Origin: Diphasiastrum complanatum
Lineage: Eukaryota; Streptophyta; Lycopodiopsida; Lycopodiales; Lycopodiaceae
Assembly (NCBI GenBank): GCA_029204225.1
Contig: CM055107.1
Span: forward strand, 15,124,900 to 15,188,899
Reading direction: 5' to 3'
DNA length: 64,000 nt
Shown here: piece by piece, positions 44,910 to 56,403 of the stretch
Layout of the letters: every line of letters begins with the position of its first letter
Numbering within the stretch: the first letter of the stretch is position 1
Program-made: the position numbers and the translations under genes
The notes under the pieces: generated by a model
Seen by the model: the letters and a program-made list of their open reading frames with translations, nothing else
Databases searched by the model: none
Told to the model about the DNA's origin: nothing

Positions 44910-45596
44910 TTGTGCTCCAAAGGCAATTTAAAAATTTCATACTATGCTTTCCATGCTCTTTTTTTCATGCAAGCAAAGGCCGAGGACATGGCCATGGGCA
45001 TAAAGGCAAATGTTTTGATGAGGACAATAATAAACAAGATGATGAACTACCTTCCATTGTGCAAGAAGAGCAATTGCTTGACACACATGGTATCAAAGAA
45101 GGTTGAAGACATTAACTTGGGTGAGGCTTCGGAGGATGAGTACAATCAAGACATTCCGGCCAATTTGTCAACACAAGAGTGAGAGCTCTTCGAGATGACA
45201 AAGAAGACTTGAAGAGAGCCTTTAGAAATGAGAGATATGTATAAGAAAAAGAGGATGTTCATATTGAGCATGATATTGCCAGATGGTGAGTCAACTGAGG
45301 TTACTGATGCACAAGAGGGGGAATGAGAACCATTCTGGTAGACACTAAATAAAGAATTTGAGTTGAAAATCTAGGAAAATGAAGCATTTCGTTGTTTATC
45401 TAATAAGATGTTCTATGTCTGGGAAGGAAATTGTCATACTTTTGCATGGTTGGAGGTCATAAATGAGGATCATTGGAATGATAGAAATATGCACATTCAA
45501 GTTATGAGCACCTTCATTCAGTCAAACAAAAAATCTGAGATCCAATTGGTGGCTTTTCTTCAAAGATTGAATCTGATGAAGACTCTAGGATAATAT
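44910..45596 (+). pseudogene. Degenerate 'GNHR' gene, second locus
   Basis: One frame, with several stops, runs from MCSKGNLKIS or MAMGIKANVLMRTI through KVEDINLGEASEDEYNQD, MRDMYKKKRMFILSMILPDG to the core NKMFYVWEGNCHTFAWLEVI (45,399-45,458), then HIQVMSTFIQSNKKSEIQLV and AFLQRLNLM, stop 45,593. The core matches the palindrome-arm gene in order and spacing: KKFLVWDxNHRVTTW then YVQVDCTFLTV...GELLLALxNINKF. The ancestral motif was evidently V-W-(D/E)-G-N-H-R-x-x-x-W. Biochemical role unknown; a ParB/sulfiredoxin-like fold is a guess from the motif. Confidence 0.5.
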
Positions 45597-45859
45597 CTTA
45601 CAAAATATCTACAACTACCTTCTATTGCAGTTATTACAACCGCCTCATTACAGTCAATGCATGTAGAAAGTGGGCGGACTGTCAACGTGAAGTCGTTAGT
45701 TTTGACAATATCGATATTTATAAGTATCAAAAAAATATACACTGGCTTGAAAAATACTGACTCAAAATATATAGAATTTTTTGAGTCGATCCAGTTTCAA
45801 AAAATTCTGTAAATTTCAATCCTGAATTTTTCATTCCCTTGAACAGAAATTCGAGCCTT
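45597..45859. other. AT-rich spacer
   Basis: No gene; about 260 bp after the GNHR frame. Confidence 0.4.
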
Positions 45860-46310
45860 CTGTTCTAGTTTTTCAAGATGCTCATTATTGAATGGATTTG
45901 AGACTGAGCATCAAATTCCAACACAAAGAGGGTGCTCTCATATGCCCTATGCCTGACTCGGAACAATCGATTACCTGGGACAAGAAAGCGATGGTCGTGT
46001 GAACTATAGAAGTGGTAGTATGTCACACCTTGTTGCACTAGCTGACAGAAGTCCCCCGGTAATGGTAGATCATCTAACGACACACTTGTCCTAGGGGCCC
46101 ATAGTGGCTAAAAAGGTTGCAATTGTAGGGTGTGCGTAGTTACTAACACCCATTGCTGGTTGATCTTGATGTACAATGATGCTCTTACTCAAAATCTATC
46201 ATTATCGACTTCTATAGCTAGGTCTCTAGTTCAAAGACTGCGTACCGTACTATCATGCGCTATAATTGTCACATAAAGGTCGTTGATTCATAGGATGGGG
46301 CAATATCGTC
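45860..46310 (-). pseudogene. Unknown degenerate coding frame
   Basis: A single minus-strand frame with only a few stops reads DLYVTIIAHDSTVRSL, LAIEVDNDRF, VRASLYIKINQQWVLVTTH, PLWAPRTSVSLDDLPLPGDF, CQLVQQGVTYYHFYSSHDH and RFLVPGNRLFRVRHRAYEST, ending near 45,865. Balanced composition and long inter-stop stretches suggest former coding, and one stop sits where TGG (Trp) is likely. I do not recognise the family. Confidence 0.35.
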
Positions 46311-48301
46311 GTGGACGGAGCTCGTCGGTCATGCCTCAATCTTTGGGAACGCAGTCTCACAGTATGGGATGCAATTTGTGACCTGGTAAAGTGATGCGAT
46401 ATACTTCCTAGGCATAGCCTTATGTCTCTAAGGAAAGGAGGGTACTAGTGGCATAGACTCACTTAGCATGAGTGGGTGGTTTTTATTTTTGGCAGCAACT
46501 CTAGAAGGTGTGGGTCTCATTCTAGTCGGGTCTAATAATTGTCATTCTAGGTTGTCTTTGGACTTAGGTATGTGTCAAGGGTACTAACCTTGAACTTTTA
46601 GAATATTCCACTCTCTCCGATGGCCCCTGGAATGATGGTCCCATCACTGCACCACAAAGACAAGCTACCCTCTTTGAGCCGAATATGACACACAACCTAG
46701 GTGATTCGCAATTTCCTTCTCATTTCCAAGATAGGCATTTCTTGGGTCCTACTAACCCTTAAGTCCCATTCGTAGCTGTGAATCCCTTCTCGATCAAAAT
46801 CCCCTTGTATTATGTCTTCTCTTCTTTTGTTGTTCCCTGAAAAACCCATTACTGATACTAGTCCCACTTCTTAGTTCGGCCCTTCATGCACATTCTTTCC
46901 TTAGTTTATGACTCTCTTCGAGGACGACCTTCTATTTATGGTTCCCCAAGATGTCTCACCTTAGTCGTACAAGGGTGTTCGTTCTTTGGGATGTCTGGTG
47001 GTACATTTCATAAGCATAAATCTCGAGTGTAGTCAGTTAAATATCTTACCCATGCCACTACCCAAGTTTCCCCTTTAGGATCCTTTTAATATTGTTTTTG
47101 AGCTTACCACTTAAGTGCAATATTGTAATGTGTCGCCCATTAATTATGATGCCTAAATTTTCCCTCCCTTATTCAACATATCATACGATTTCTAACCTTA
47201 GCCATTGTCGATTATTGACCTTCGATTTGAATATGCGGTAATTAAGCCCCCTCTCCGCATTGAGCATCAACTTGAAAACACAATACCTTGGTTAGTATCA
47301 AAATTCTGGGCTATCAAAAATTTCTAGGGCCAATTCTAAGGCCATGCTTTTCTCTAGCCACATTATGGGCAGGCTGGAACCCCTAAATATTGGCAATTTT
47401 TGTCATTTTACATGGAAAATGTGCTGCTTTTATATGTCGATTTCTATATAGTATCAAAATCAGTGCAAATATTGAGCCGATTTTTTATGTCAAAAATTTG
47501 GCTAGCAACAACCTATCAAGGTCCATTCTAAGGTGGCATGATCGAACAACAAGTCGTTGAGTGCACTTTGTGCACATTACAAATCAAGCGCCTGCGACTT
47601 GGCTAGCCACCTTGGGATTTTGTGTTGTGGACATCCGGTGGCTGGTGGATGCCATACATGAGTCTCGGGGAGTGAATGTAAATTTGTTGGGAAAATTCTC
47701 ACAAAATTGGACGATTCAAGTAACGACATGATGACCTGAATCGTTTTTTTCAAATATAGAAAATGCTTTGATGGAATCTCTGAAGCTTGAAAAAAATGTG
47801 ATGATTCATCATGCAAAATTGACACTTGGACAAAACCTTCTATGAGCACTTTTGGTCCATTTTTCTTCTATGTAGCTAGAGTTTTGCCAAGTTGGTGGCT
47901 AGGTAGATCAACCACCTCCATGATTCAAGGGCCCTATTATGACCAAAACAACCTAACATTTTTTTTATTTGATATCTAACCTATCTAGGATAGCCTACAC
48001 ATGTGGAAACATGGATTCACACATGTGAGACCCATCTGTACAAAATTACATAGTCTTAATCAAGCTAGATTTGCCAATTTTTGACAATTTCTCACATTTT
48101 ACTTGCTAGTTGTTATCATGGAGTTGGATTTATGCCCTCCACCACCTTGTATGTATTTTTATGTTGATTTTAAAAATTCCAAAGACTTCCGACTTGAGTT
48201 CTACTGAGATCGTGACACTTGTCACAAAATGTAAGGATTGGAATTTTGCTAGTATGCATCCAAATCCACATGTCAATGGCTCATATGGGACAATCATGTT
48301 T
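46311..48301. other. Unassigned region
   Basis: About 2 kb without a supported gene. Open frames such as 47,849-47,577 (minus) lack motifs. No LTR ends noticed. Confidence 0.4.
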
Positions 48302-48491
48302 AGAGGTGTAGATCATGAGGCCAATTACATTAAGAGGTGTAAATCATTTGGCCCAATCACATTAAGAGGTGCAAAACACTTGGCCAATCATATTGAGAGG
48401 TGCAAACCATGTGGACCAATCATGTTGAGAGGTGCAAATCTTCGGGTCCAATCATGGTGGGAGGTGCAATTTATGGGGTCCAATCAAAATT
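48302..48491 (+). repeat. Minisatellite, about six 31-33-bp units
   Basis: Imperfect units beginning AGAGGTG(T/C)AAATCAT and containing (G)GCCCAATCA. Alternating 31 and 32 bp give a 63-bp higher period, so one frame stays open and repeats a 21-residue pattern (RGAKHLANHIERCKPCGPIM). The ORF 48,110-48,493 is a by-product. Confidence 0.9.
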
Positions 48492-50940
48492 AGAGGCTGA
48501 TACATGCTTTGTGTAGCAAGAACTTGAGTCACTACTACTATATGGAAGGGAATTCTCTATGTACATACATCTTTTTTTAGAGTAAAGCAATTTTTGGATG
48601 TAAACAAAATAGCAATCTTTTGGAAACAATATTAACAAGCAGTTCTTATAAAAAAAAATTATATTTTTCTTACAAACCATATATTCTTGGTTGTTTTAAA
48701 GAATTTTTTTTGCAATCGTTATCTGTTTTATCATATTTAAATATTTAAGTATTTATTTAGACTCCAAGTATCTCTATAAAGTCTTATAATCTATTATTTT
48801 TGAAAAATACTGATTGAAATTTATGTTATAAATATAAGAATATTATTTTAATACAAATATTTTTATTTTTTTTAAATATCTTAAAATATTTGTTTGAAAA
48901 TAACATTCAAATAAATAGAAATAAAATTTTAATTTTATTTAGTGGTTGTGTAATTAATGATCTTTTTAAATTGATTCATTTTGAATATATGCTAATTTGA
49001 AAATATTAATAATAATTAATCAGTAATACTTTTTAGCATGATTACAATTTTTGACCAAACAAGATTTTTATTTAAGTATTACAATATATTTTTTTAAAGC
49101 ATTTTACGTATTGACATTTTTTCAAAAATATTATTGTGAATTTTAAAACAAAGAGGCCTTTTTCTTATCATAGTTGAAAGAAACCAGACTATCATGTTTT
49201 TTTTAAGGTATTTTAAATAATGTTATAATCTATTTCAACATCACACTTGATTACTATAACTATCATTTATTAACCAAATTTTTCTATACATACATGTGTC
49301 TCAAATTTAAGTCTCAAAGTGTTTCTAGTTTGTAATGATTCTAAGTTTTATGTTCCACTTTCATTTGTGTTAGTGACAATTACAAGATTAACTTTTTGAC
49401 TTTCTCAACTACAAGATACAAATAATTCGTAATGGTTTCAATCATGATATTTTTAAGATGAGAAACTCTTTGAGGTCATCTCCATGTGATATTCGCTTGT
49501 ACTACTAGTAGCAATTTGATAAGAGTCTCCAACATGTGATTGCAAATATTCTCTTGTAAATTCAATAGAAACGTAGCATAAGAAATAATTTCACCTGCTC
49601 ATGTAGAAAAAAACTTGTGACCTTGCGTATAGCCTAAGTGAATGCATGTTATTTTATCTCTTGTCATATATGAGTTGGATTCATAATGTAGTAACACATG
49701 CTAAAAAATTAGCTCATCAAGGATAATAAATAGTTCCTCTTTTAATGTCTAATTATATCAATGAATAACATAACCTTTATGAAATCTACTATCAATACTA
49801 GAAATGTATCTTAACATTTCTTAGGTGTTTCTATCATGTTACTAAAAAGAAATTTTGATTTTATACTCTATTAAGATAAGAATGTAGATAATATTAAAGA
49901 CATGATTTCATGCATGATCATTCTTGATGAAAGCAGTTTTGTTCACATAAAAATAGTCTAAAATTTTACAAGAGTCATGACGACATGTTCAAGTAATCTA
50001 GAAATATATTGAAATTTCAAGTCCTTGGACCATTTATGCAATAAATCGATTTAAACCAATCAAGTACCAATGTATAAAAGTCATGTGAATTTATTTTTAT
50101 ATGGTGGTACTCAAATGAATTATGTGCGAGCTAGCTTTTGAAAAATTGGTTATGCTAGTAATGTGTTAGTAAGGAAAGAGAATTTTCAGTCTAGTCACTT
50201 TGAATTTTCTCAATTAGATGATTTGTTTTAGTTATCAACTTGAAGTCATATGCACACCATGAGAATCACAATCATGCTACATAAATATTAGGACTCATTT
50301 TTAAAGTACAATTTCACTATTCATATACATAAAGTTAAAAAATATAGCATCCTCAATCATATAGACAACATAAAGTATGATTATGTTCTAGATCAAGTGT
50401 GCATTTTTTGTAAGTACATAGATTGAAATTTGATGTATCTTTGTTTGCAAGTTGTACACTTCTGACTTTTGTTATGATTTCAAATTAGTAGTACACGTTT
50501 TTGTGTTAACGACTGATTTGATCCTCCAAAGCAAGCCAAGAAAGGTACTAGATTGAACTTTTACTTTACATGTTTTACTTGATGATTGATGGTCATGCAA
50601 TGTGGTTGACATAAAATATTGATGGATATGGTTGCTTGAATTTTTTATGTCAAAAATCATAGATAAAAGAAAAATACATTTTGTACTTGATAAGACTTGC
50701 AATTTACTATAGCATTGACATCTCATAACAAAATGATAAAGTTAATTGTTTATCTCTTAATTGTTTTTCCATATAACATCTTTATTATTTATTGAGCACT
50801 CATTTTTAGGTGTGTTATTCATGACACACAATGGGTGGCTATAAATTATAACTTCCAACTTGAGTCCATTGTATGTGGCACAAGATAAGCTCACAAAAAC
50901 CTTCAAATGCATTTGAATAAAATATCAATCTAGGTTGGAT
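48492..50940. other. Very AT-rich region without genes
   Basis: About 2.4 kb of strongly AT-rich sequence with no sizeable open frame on either strand and no recognisable element ends. Likely old, decayed repeat or matrix-attachment-like DNA. Confidence 0.5.
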
Positions 50941-51270
50941 AACAATTGGAGAAGGGACTCTTAGTAGAAACAATTTGGGCATTTGTCCTTAGTCTAGGAC
51001 ATGTCATGGGGGTGGAGGTAGTTAAAATAGCAATGATCGACTTATACAATGCTTTCTTATTTCTACGGCACCACATGTGCTCAGTTCTAGAATTATCGAG
51101 TCGTCTTTCTTTTACGAGCCCTTTGAGTGCCTTTAAGCAACTTTATCTTTGTACTTACTGATTGGTTGAATATATAGTTTGAGGAGAGCAATTCTGTTGT
51201 CTTGTCTTGTTGCACTTGACGTTGTGCTCTGGTGATTAATCCGGTCGGGTTTTTAAACTGTTTTCTTAAC
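50941..51270 (+). repeat. Probable Copia 5' LTR (left end undefined)
   Basis: Sequence ending TTTTCTTAAC directly before a tRNA-Met primer site, with a TATATA box near 51,167. The 3' LTR is lost, so the left boundary cannot be set; the related element at 33-39 kb has 275-bp LTRs. Confidence 0.5.
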
Positions 51271-51271
51271 T

Positions 51272-51284
51272 TGGTATCATAGCC
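51272..51284 (+). other. Copia primer-binding site (tRNA-Met)
   Basis: TGGTATCATAGCC, one mismatch from TGGTATCAGAGCC, following the putative LTR. Confidence 0.8.
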
Positions 51285-52519
51285 CTTGGTGGCGAGAATC
51301 ACCGGACAGGAATGGAGAGCTGCGAATTCACGATGGTTTGCTGGCTGAGTAGCACAAAACCGAGTTTGTGGAGATTCGTGGAATAGCTCGAAACTGTAAG
51401 AAGATTCAGGGACAGGGGATTTTTGGCTGAAACGAGACGAAAGCATAGAACTCCGTAGAAAGGCTGCCTAGTGTGGATTCAATCTGAAACCAATTGAAGA
51501 CATGTTTATAGCAGATAATTGCTGACTGTAGGGCGACCTTAGTGCAGTAGAAGGCTACAAAAAAAGTAGCTCAGAGAAAACCTGAGCATAGCCCAAGGAG
51601 TCTCTCTTCTTTCATGGCTTGGGTTTCAATAGGAAACATTGATGATCTTTCTCCATTTACAAGGTTTTTCAGAGCTGTAAAGGCTTGAAGAGGGGTGATC
51701 TAGCAGGAGTAATCGAGCTGCAGACAGTCGCTGACTGCCGTAGAGAGCTGGAGGAGAGCTTGTGAAGTAGGCCGTGGGTTTTTTCAAACCCCTTTGTAAT
51801 CTCCATAGCTAGGAAGAGAGAGGAGGTCGCGTGGAGGCTCGCGCGCAACCATACTAAGGAGGAGGGTACTGTCTCCAGGTGTCTAGCTGTAGGAGCGTTG
51901 GTTGACGCACGAAGAGGAGGGCAAGTTGTTGGATCTAAGCCATGGTAATCAATGGCTGAAATCATCTAGTCGAGGATCGATCTAGGCCATCAAATATAAA
52001 GTGACCATTGGATGGCAAGTAAAGAGACCCATGAAAGGGTGAAAGGGGCCTGAGGTGTAAATTACACTTCAACTTCTTTAAAAATTTTCAACTTGAAATT
52101 TGAGTTGGGTCCTGAAGTTGGTGAAGAGTTAAGTCTTTTCAAGGTGAAAAGACAGTTCAAAAACTTAAGGTACCTCTATTTTCACTTCCTTTAGCCTATT
52201 TTGGCCAAACGAAAGACTATACCTCCAAACGAAGGGCACCCTGATTGTATCTGCAAGTACGGTACGTCAAAACAGAGTGATTGCCACAGAGAAAGTGTTC
52301 GGAACGCACCAAAAGCGATTTCACCATTCCACTGGGCACGTAGTTGGGAGTTGGTGACGAGAAGCATTTTAGAAAGCGATGCCAGTTTGGCTTTCAATTT
52401 GGCGAAAGAGCGGCGGGTGGCCTGGTAAGCCAAAAATTGCAAGTCATTATTTTTTATTTTTGACATCACGGTTGGCTTTGGCATACACTTTTTAGCCTAC
52501 AGGTGAAGTTTCAAGCAGT
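51285..52519 (+). promoter_or_regulatory. Copia leader with apparent 78-nt intron
   Basis: Untranslated leader. 52,195-52,424 matches the leader of the 33-39-kb element. CCTG|GTAAG at 52,424/52,425 and TACAG ending 52,502 bound a 78-nt T-rich segment at the same place as in that element. A 75-codon frame (52,201-52,428) ends at the donor. Confidence 0.6.
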
Positions 52520-52525
52520 TTGGAA

Positions 52526-53546
52526 ATGGCAAACATCAATGAGGCAATTTTGGATGATGCAAGCAAACTTGATGGGGCTTCTAACTACAACATCTCGAAA
52601 TTCAAAATGAAGAGCATTTTGATGGAGAAAGAGTTATGGGAGATTGTGGCAGGTATTGAAGTCCGACCAAATACCATTCCAGGTGACATGGGGGCCTTTG
52701 ATAAAAAGGCATAGAGAGCATTGTCCTTGATCAATCTTTCAGTGAAAGACCATGTGATCACTCATATAAGTGATGCCACGACAACTAGGGGAGATTGGGA
52801 AGCTCTTAGAATGCAATTTCAAACTTGCAATCCAGCTCGGGCCATGTTCTTGAAGTCAAGATTGAACGCAATAAGGATGGAAGAAAGCGAATCAGTGGGA
52901 TCTTTCTTCACCAGGATAAAGGAGCTGAGAGATCAACTTGTGGCAATTGGAGAACCAATTAGGGACATTGAATTGGTACATACCACAATGAGCGGTGTCT
53001 CGGAAGGACTACAAATGTTTGTGAGCAACATTGCTTCGAGGGAGAGATTGCCTGTTTTTTAAGACTTCCACGGAATCATGTTGTAGGAAGAGTAGCGCCG
53101 TGAAGTGGTGAAGTCAATGCAAACCCCACGGGAGGATCAATCCTTGCTTGCTAAAGGCAAGCAAAAAGGATGGAAAAGGATTTCTCAAGAAATCCAAGGA
53201 TGATGATGATGAGGGAGAGTCGTCATCGAAGGCGAGAAAGAAGAAGAAAGGCAAATGTTACTATTACCACAAACCGAGTCATTGGGCACGTGAGTGTTAC
53301 ACGAAAAAAGCGGATATAAAGGCGAGAAAAGTGAAACAACAAGGAAACATTGCCGAAGATGATGGGAAAGATGACGAAACAAGTGTCTTCTCATCGGCAT
53401 TGGCATCCCATGTTGATGATGGTGCTAGATGGTTCATAGATTCAGGCGCCACAAGGCATATGACTGGGAAACATGATTGGTTTGAGAAATTCTCACCAAT
53501 CCATGATGGGGATAGGGTCACTCAAGCCAATGGGGAGGAATGCTAA
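52526..53546 (+). pseudogene. Copia gag and protease start
   Basis: ATG 52,526 (MANINEAILDDASKLDG) opens the same UBN2-type Gag as the 33-39-kb element: KFKMKSILMEKELWEI, stop 52,712, LINLSVKDHVITHISDATTT, MFLKSRLNAIRMEESES and MFVSNIASRERLPVF, then stops and a shift near 53,150. The zinc knuckle has lost its second Cys: C-Y-Y-Y-H where C-x-x-C is needed, i.e. Cys to Tyr. The protease active site WFIDSGATRHMTG is present. A stop falls at 53,544. Confidence 0.9.
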
Positions 53547-54443
53547 ATACAGGGTGTGGGCAATGTACCTGTGCAGTTTCTTGATGGTAAAATCAAGAAC
53601 ATCCCTAATGTGCTTTATGTTCCTAGACTCAAAAAGAGTTTGCTTTCTGTTGGAGTAATGACAAATCAACATCTTAAGGTTGAATTTGTCAAGGATGGAT
53701 GCCTTATGAGGGATATGAACCACAACCATAAAGTGGTGGCGAAAGGTTATAGAGATAGTAAATGTGGCCTTTATAAATTGGATGCTACAAAACTAGGAGA
53801 GTATGGTTTGGCTATCTCAACAACAACTCACTTAAACTATGGGAGCTTAAGATTGATGGCAAAGCTGAAGATGGTAATAGGATTGCCAGCATTGTAGGAT
53901 GATCATCACGCAATATGTGAAGGATGTGTCATGGGAAAGCATCATAGGGAGACATTCAAGAAAGGTGGAGCTGCAAGAGCTAAGAAACCGCAAGAACTTA
54001 TTCATAGCGACCTATGCGGCCCAATGAAGACCATGTCATTGGGAAAAGCATCTTATTTTATGACTTTCATAAATGATTACTTTAGAAGGACATGGATTTA
54101 TTTCTTGAAGAAGAAATTTGACGCTTTTGCTCGCTTCAAGGAGTTCAAGACTTTAGTAGAGAGCCAACTAGATGCACGCATCAAAGTGCTAAGATCTGAT
54201 AGAGGGGCCGAATACAAATATGATGATTTTGAGGACTTTTGCAAGGAACACGGCATCAAAAGACAATTCACACAATCACACATGCCGCATAGTAATGGTG
54301 TAGCTGAAAGGAAAAATAGGACTATTATGGAGAGTGCACGCTCCATGATGAAACAAATGGGCTTGACCAATTCACTTTGGTCGGAAGCGTGCAGTGCGAC
54401 AACGGTCTTGCAAAAGATGAGCCCTACATTTGCGATAAATAAT
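53547..54443 (+). pseudogene. Copia integrase, interrupted
   Basis: Continues in frame: LYVPRLKKSLLSVGVMTNQH, a damaged zinc finger (LNYGSLRLMAKLKMV; the two His are lost in a deletion, CEGCVMGKHHRETF kept), GPMKTMSLGKASYFMTFIND (first catalytic Asp), KVLRSDRGAEYKYDDF (second Asp), NGVAERKNRTIMESAR (Glu). It breaks off at about 54,443 after MSPTFAINN where a minus-strand Copia begins. RT and RNase H of this element are not found in the window. Confidence 0.9.
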
Positions 54444-54463
54444 TTGGAAATTTATTTAAAAAA

Positions 54464-54776
54464 TGTCAAATTTCAAATAAAAAAACTTAATTTGATCCAC
54501 AAATGATCAATAAGAGTGATTGGCAGTTTGGGATCTTGATCTACATCAAGACTAGCATCCAATTCTAGCTTCTAATTGACAATTTCTATTGATCCAAACA
54601 AGAACAATAAAAAAAGATGATCCAAAGGCTTCACACGTGTGAATTACAAGTGCTATTTCACACGTGTGGATAGGTCCTCACATGTGTGGATCCACACATG
54701 TTTGGTATCTATGTGTGGATCCACATAGATACCAAACAAATTGCTTTAACAATATGAAAATTGCTAAAATCTAACA
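54464..54776 (-). repeat. 3' LTR of the minus-strand Copia (shortened)
   Basis: Ends TCTAACA at 54,776, followed by CTCCTCAATTTTT (polypurine tract in reverse, 54,777-54,789). Related to the 648-bp LTR at 26,443-27,090 but about half as long. The left end is approximate (54,444-54,464). It contains repeated CACACGTGTG and GTGTGGATCCACA palindromes. Confidence 0.75.
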
Positions 54777-54837
54777 CTCCTCAATTTTTACATTGATACA
54801 TCTATGGTACATCTATCTACAACTCCTAAGGCTGATC

Positions 54838-55400
54838 TTAACTTGATAAATGAAGCTTTGGCAAGGCTTTAGTGAGTAGATCAGCAAGGCAATCTGAAGA
54901 AGATACATGTTGTAGCTTGATCTCCTTTGCTTGAACCTTTTCCCTCACAAAGTGGTGAGCAATCTCTATGTGCTTGCTCCTTGCATGGAATGTGAGATTG
55001 GTTGCTAATGCTTGGCTTGATTGGTTGTCACAATATATGACCATGTCTTGTAACTCCACCAAAAGCCTCTTCAACCACAAAACCTCCTTGGTTGTTGATG
55101 TTAATGCTTGTATTTCGACTCGGTTGAAGATCAATGCCCTCAAAGCAAGGTTAGATCCATGATACAAAATGCCAAAGTTCTTGGTGGCCGAGATGTACCT
55201 CAACACCCTTTTTGCATTTTTCCAATGACAAACCAATGGCTTTTGCATAGATTGGCTTAGCTTACCTACACTATAACTTAGGGGTCTATTTATAGTTAGA
55301 TAGATTGGGGAGCCTACAAGTCTTCTATATAGTGTGATGTCCTCAAATGATGCTTCATCATCACCATTAGAGACTTTCACATTTTGCTCCATAGGAGTAT
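54838..55400 (-). pseudogene. Copia RNase H, internally deleted
   Basis: SFEDITLYRRLVGSPIYLTI, KLSQSMQKPLVCHWKNAKRV and LRYISATKNFGILYHGSNLA, then a jump to EIQALTSTTKEVLWLKRLLV. The DADW-type and SSKKQ blocks between are missing. QDMVIYCDNQSSQALATN, HARSKHIEIAHHFVREKV and CLADLLTKALPKLHLSS follow, stop 54,838. Same lineage as the fragment at 268-835. Confidence 0.9.
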
Positions 55401-56165
55401 CTACTCCTTCACAGTTTTCATTTCAAACTTATCTAATATAGAAGAAGCATATTTGGATTGACAAATTAAATTCAAATTTTTGCCTCTTGATACTTCTATT
55501 CCTAGTATGAAATGAAGAACACTAAGATCCACCATCTTGAACTCTTTAGATAATGCTATTTTCATTTCTTGTATACCATCATGATCATTTCCACTAAGGA
55601 TAATGTCATCTAAATACAAAAAAATGATGACTTTACCATCATTAAATCTTAAGTACAAAGAAGGATCATAAGCACTTACAACAAAGTTAATAGAGTTTAA
55701 GAAGGCATTCAACCTAGAGTACCAAGCACTAGGTGCTTGCTTAAGCCCATAACGACTTCTTAGCAAAAAACATACTTTTCCTTCTTGATCTTCTTTGATG
55801 AAGCCCTCAGGTTGTCTCATAAATATCTCCTCTTCCAAATAGCCATTTAGAAAGGCATTAGTCACATCAAGTTGAAATAGAGGCCAATTGAAAGTAGCTT
55901 CAAGAGAAATGATCAACCTTATAGAAACTAGTTTAGCAATAGGAGCAAAAGTTTCATCAAAATCTACTCCCTTGGTTTGCAAGAACCCCTTTGCCACTAG
56001 CCTTGCCTTATATTTGTTGATGCTTCCATCTTGGTTGTACTTCAATCTATAGATCCATTTGCACTCAAGTGGTCTTCTTCCATGAGGAAGATCCACAAGC
56101 TTCCATGTATGATTCTCCGTAAGCTTGTGGCTCCATAACATCCTCAAAGCAACTCGGCTCATCAA
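55401..56165 (-). CDS. Copia reverse transcriptase, open but partial
   Basis: A 254-codon open frame covers almost the whole RT: NHTWKLVDLPHGRRPLECKW, YKARLVAKGFLQTKGVDFDE, FNWPLFQLDVTNAFLNGYLE (first Asp), YGLKQAPSAWYSRLNAFLN, FLYLDDIILSGND (catalytic Y-L-D-D) and DLSVLHFILGIEVSRGKN. A frameshift separates it from RNase H. It is the best-preserved RT in the window, but gag, protease, integrase and 5' LTR are gone, so it can act at most as a fossil. Confidence 0.88.
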   Translation of the reverse strand: MMSRVALRMLWSHKLTENHTWKLVDLPHGRRPLECKWIYRLKYNQDGSINKYKARLVAKGFLQTKGVDFDETFAPIAKLVSIRLIISLEATFNWPLFQLDVTNAFLNGYLEEEIFMRQPEGFIKEDQEGKVCFLLRSRYGLKQAPSAWYSRLNAFLNSINFVVSAYDPSLYLRFNDGKVIIFLYLDDIILSGNDHDGIQEMKIALSKEFKMVDLSVLHFILGIEVSRGKNLNLICQSKYASSILDKFEMKTVKE

Positions 56166-56403
56166 GCATAGATGTTAGAAAAGTATAAGAGGTAAGTGAA
56201 TGAAGACCTTCCCTTTGTTCACCTTTGTCAACATAGGTGAACCTTGATGGCTTGGCCTTCCTTCTTGTATACCTTCTTGGAGCACTCGGGTCTTGAGGTG
56301 GATCCTCAAGATCTTGATCACATGTAGGCTCCTCCTCAAATCTTGCAAAATCCTTAACATAAGATGGATTAGTAGCACTTTCATTCATCTTGTAGTAGTT
56401 ACC
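56065..56403 (-). pseudogene. Copia integrase-RT linker, truncated at junction
   Basis: Frame 56,388-56,065 is Pro/Asp/Glu-rich (DPPQDPSAPRRYTRRKAKPS), then SLTSYTFLTSMLDEPSCFED and MEPQAYGESYMEA, the usual linker before RT. The element stops at about 56,403 against the Gypsy sequence. Confidence 0.75.

Noticed and set aside
48302-48491. CRISPR-like array
   Set aside because: Units are contiguous with no spacers, in plant nuclear DNA; it is a minisatellite.
51093-51965. Minus-strand open frames opposite the Copia leader
   Set aside because: Antisense to a plus-strand leader, no motifs.
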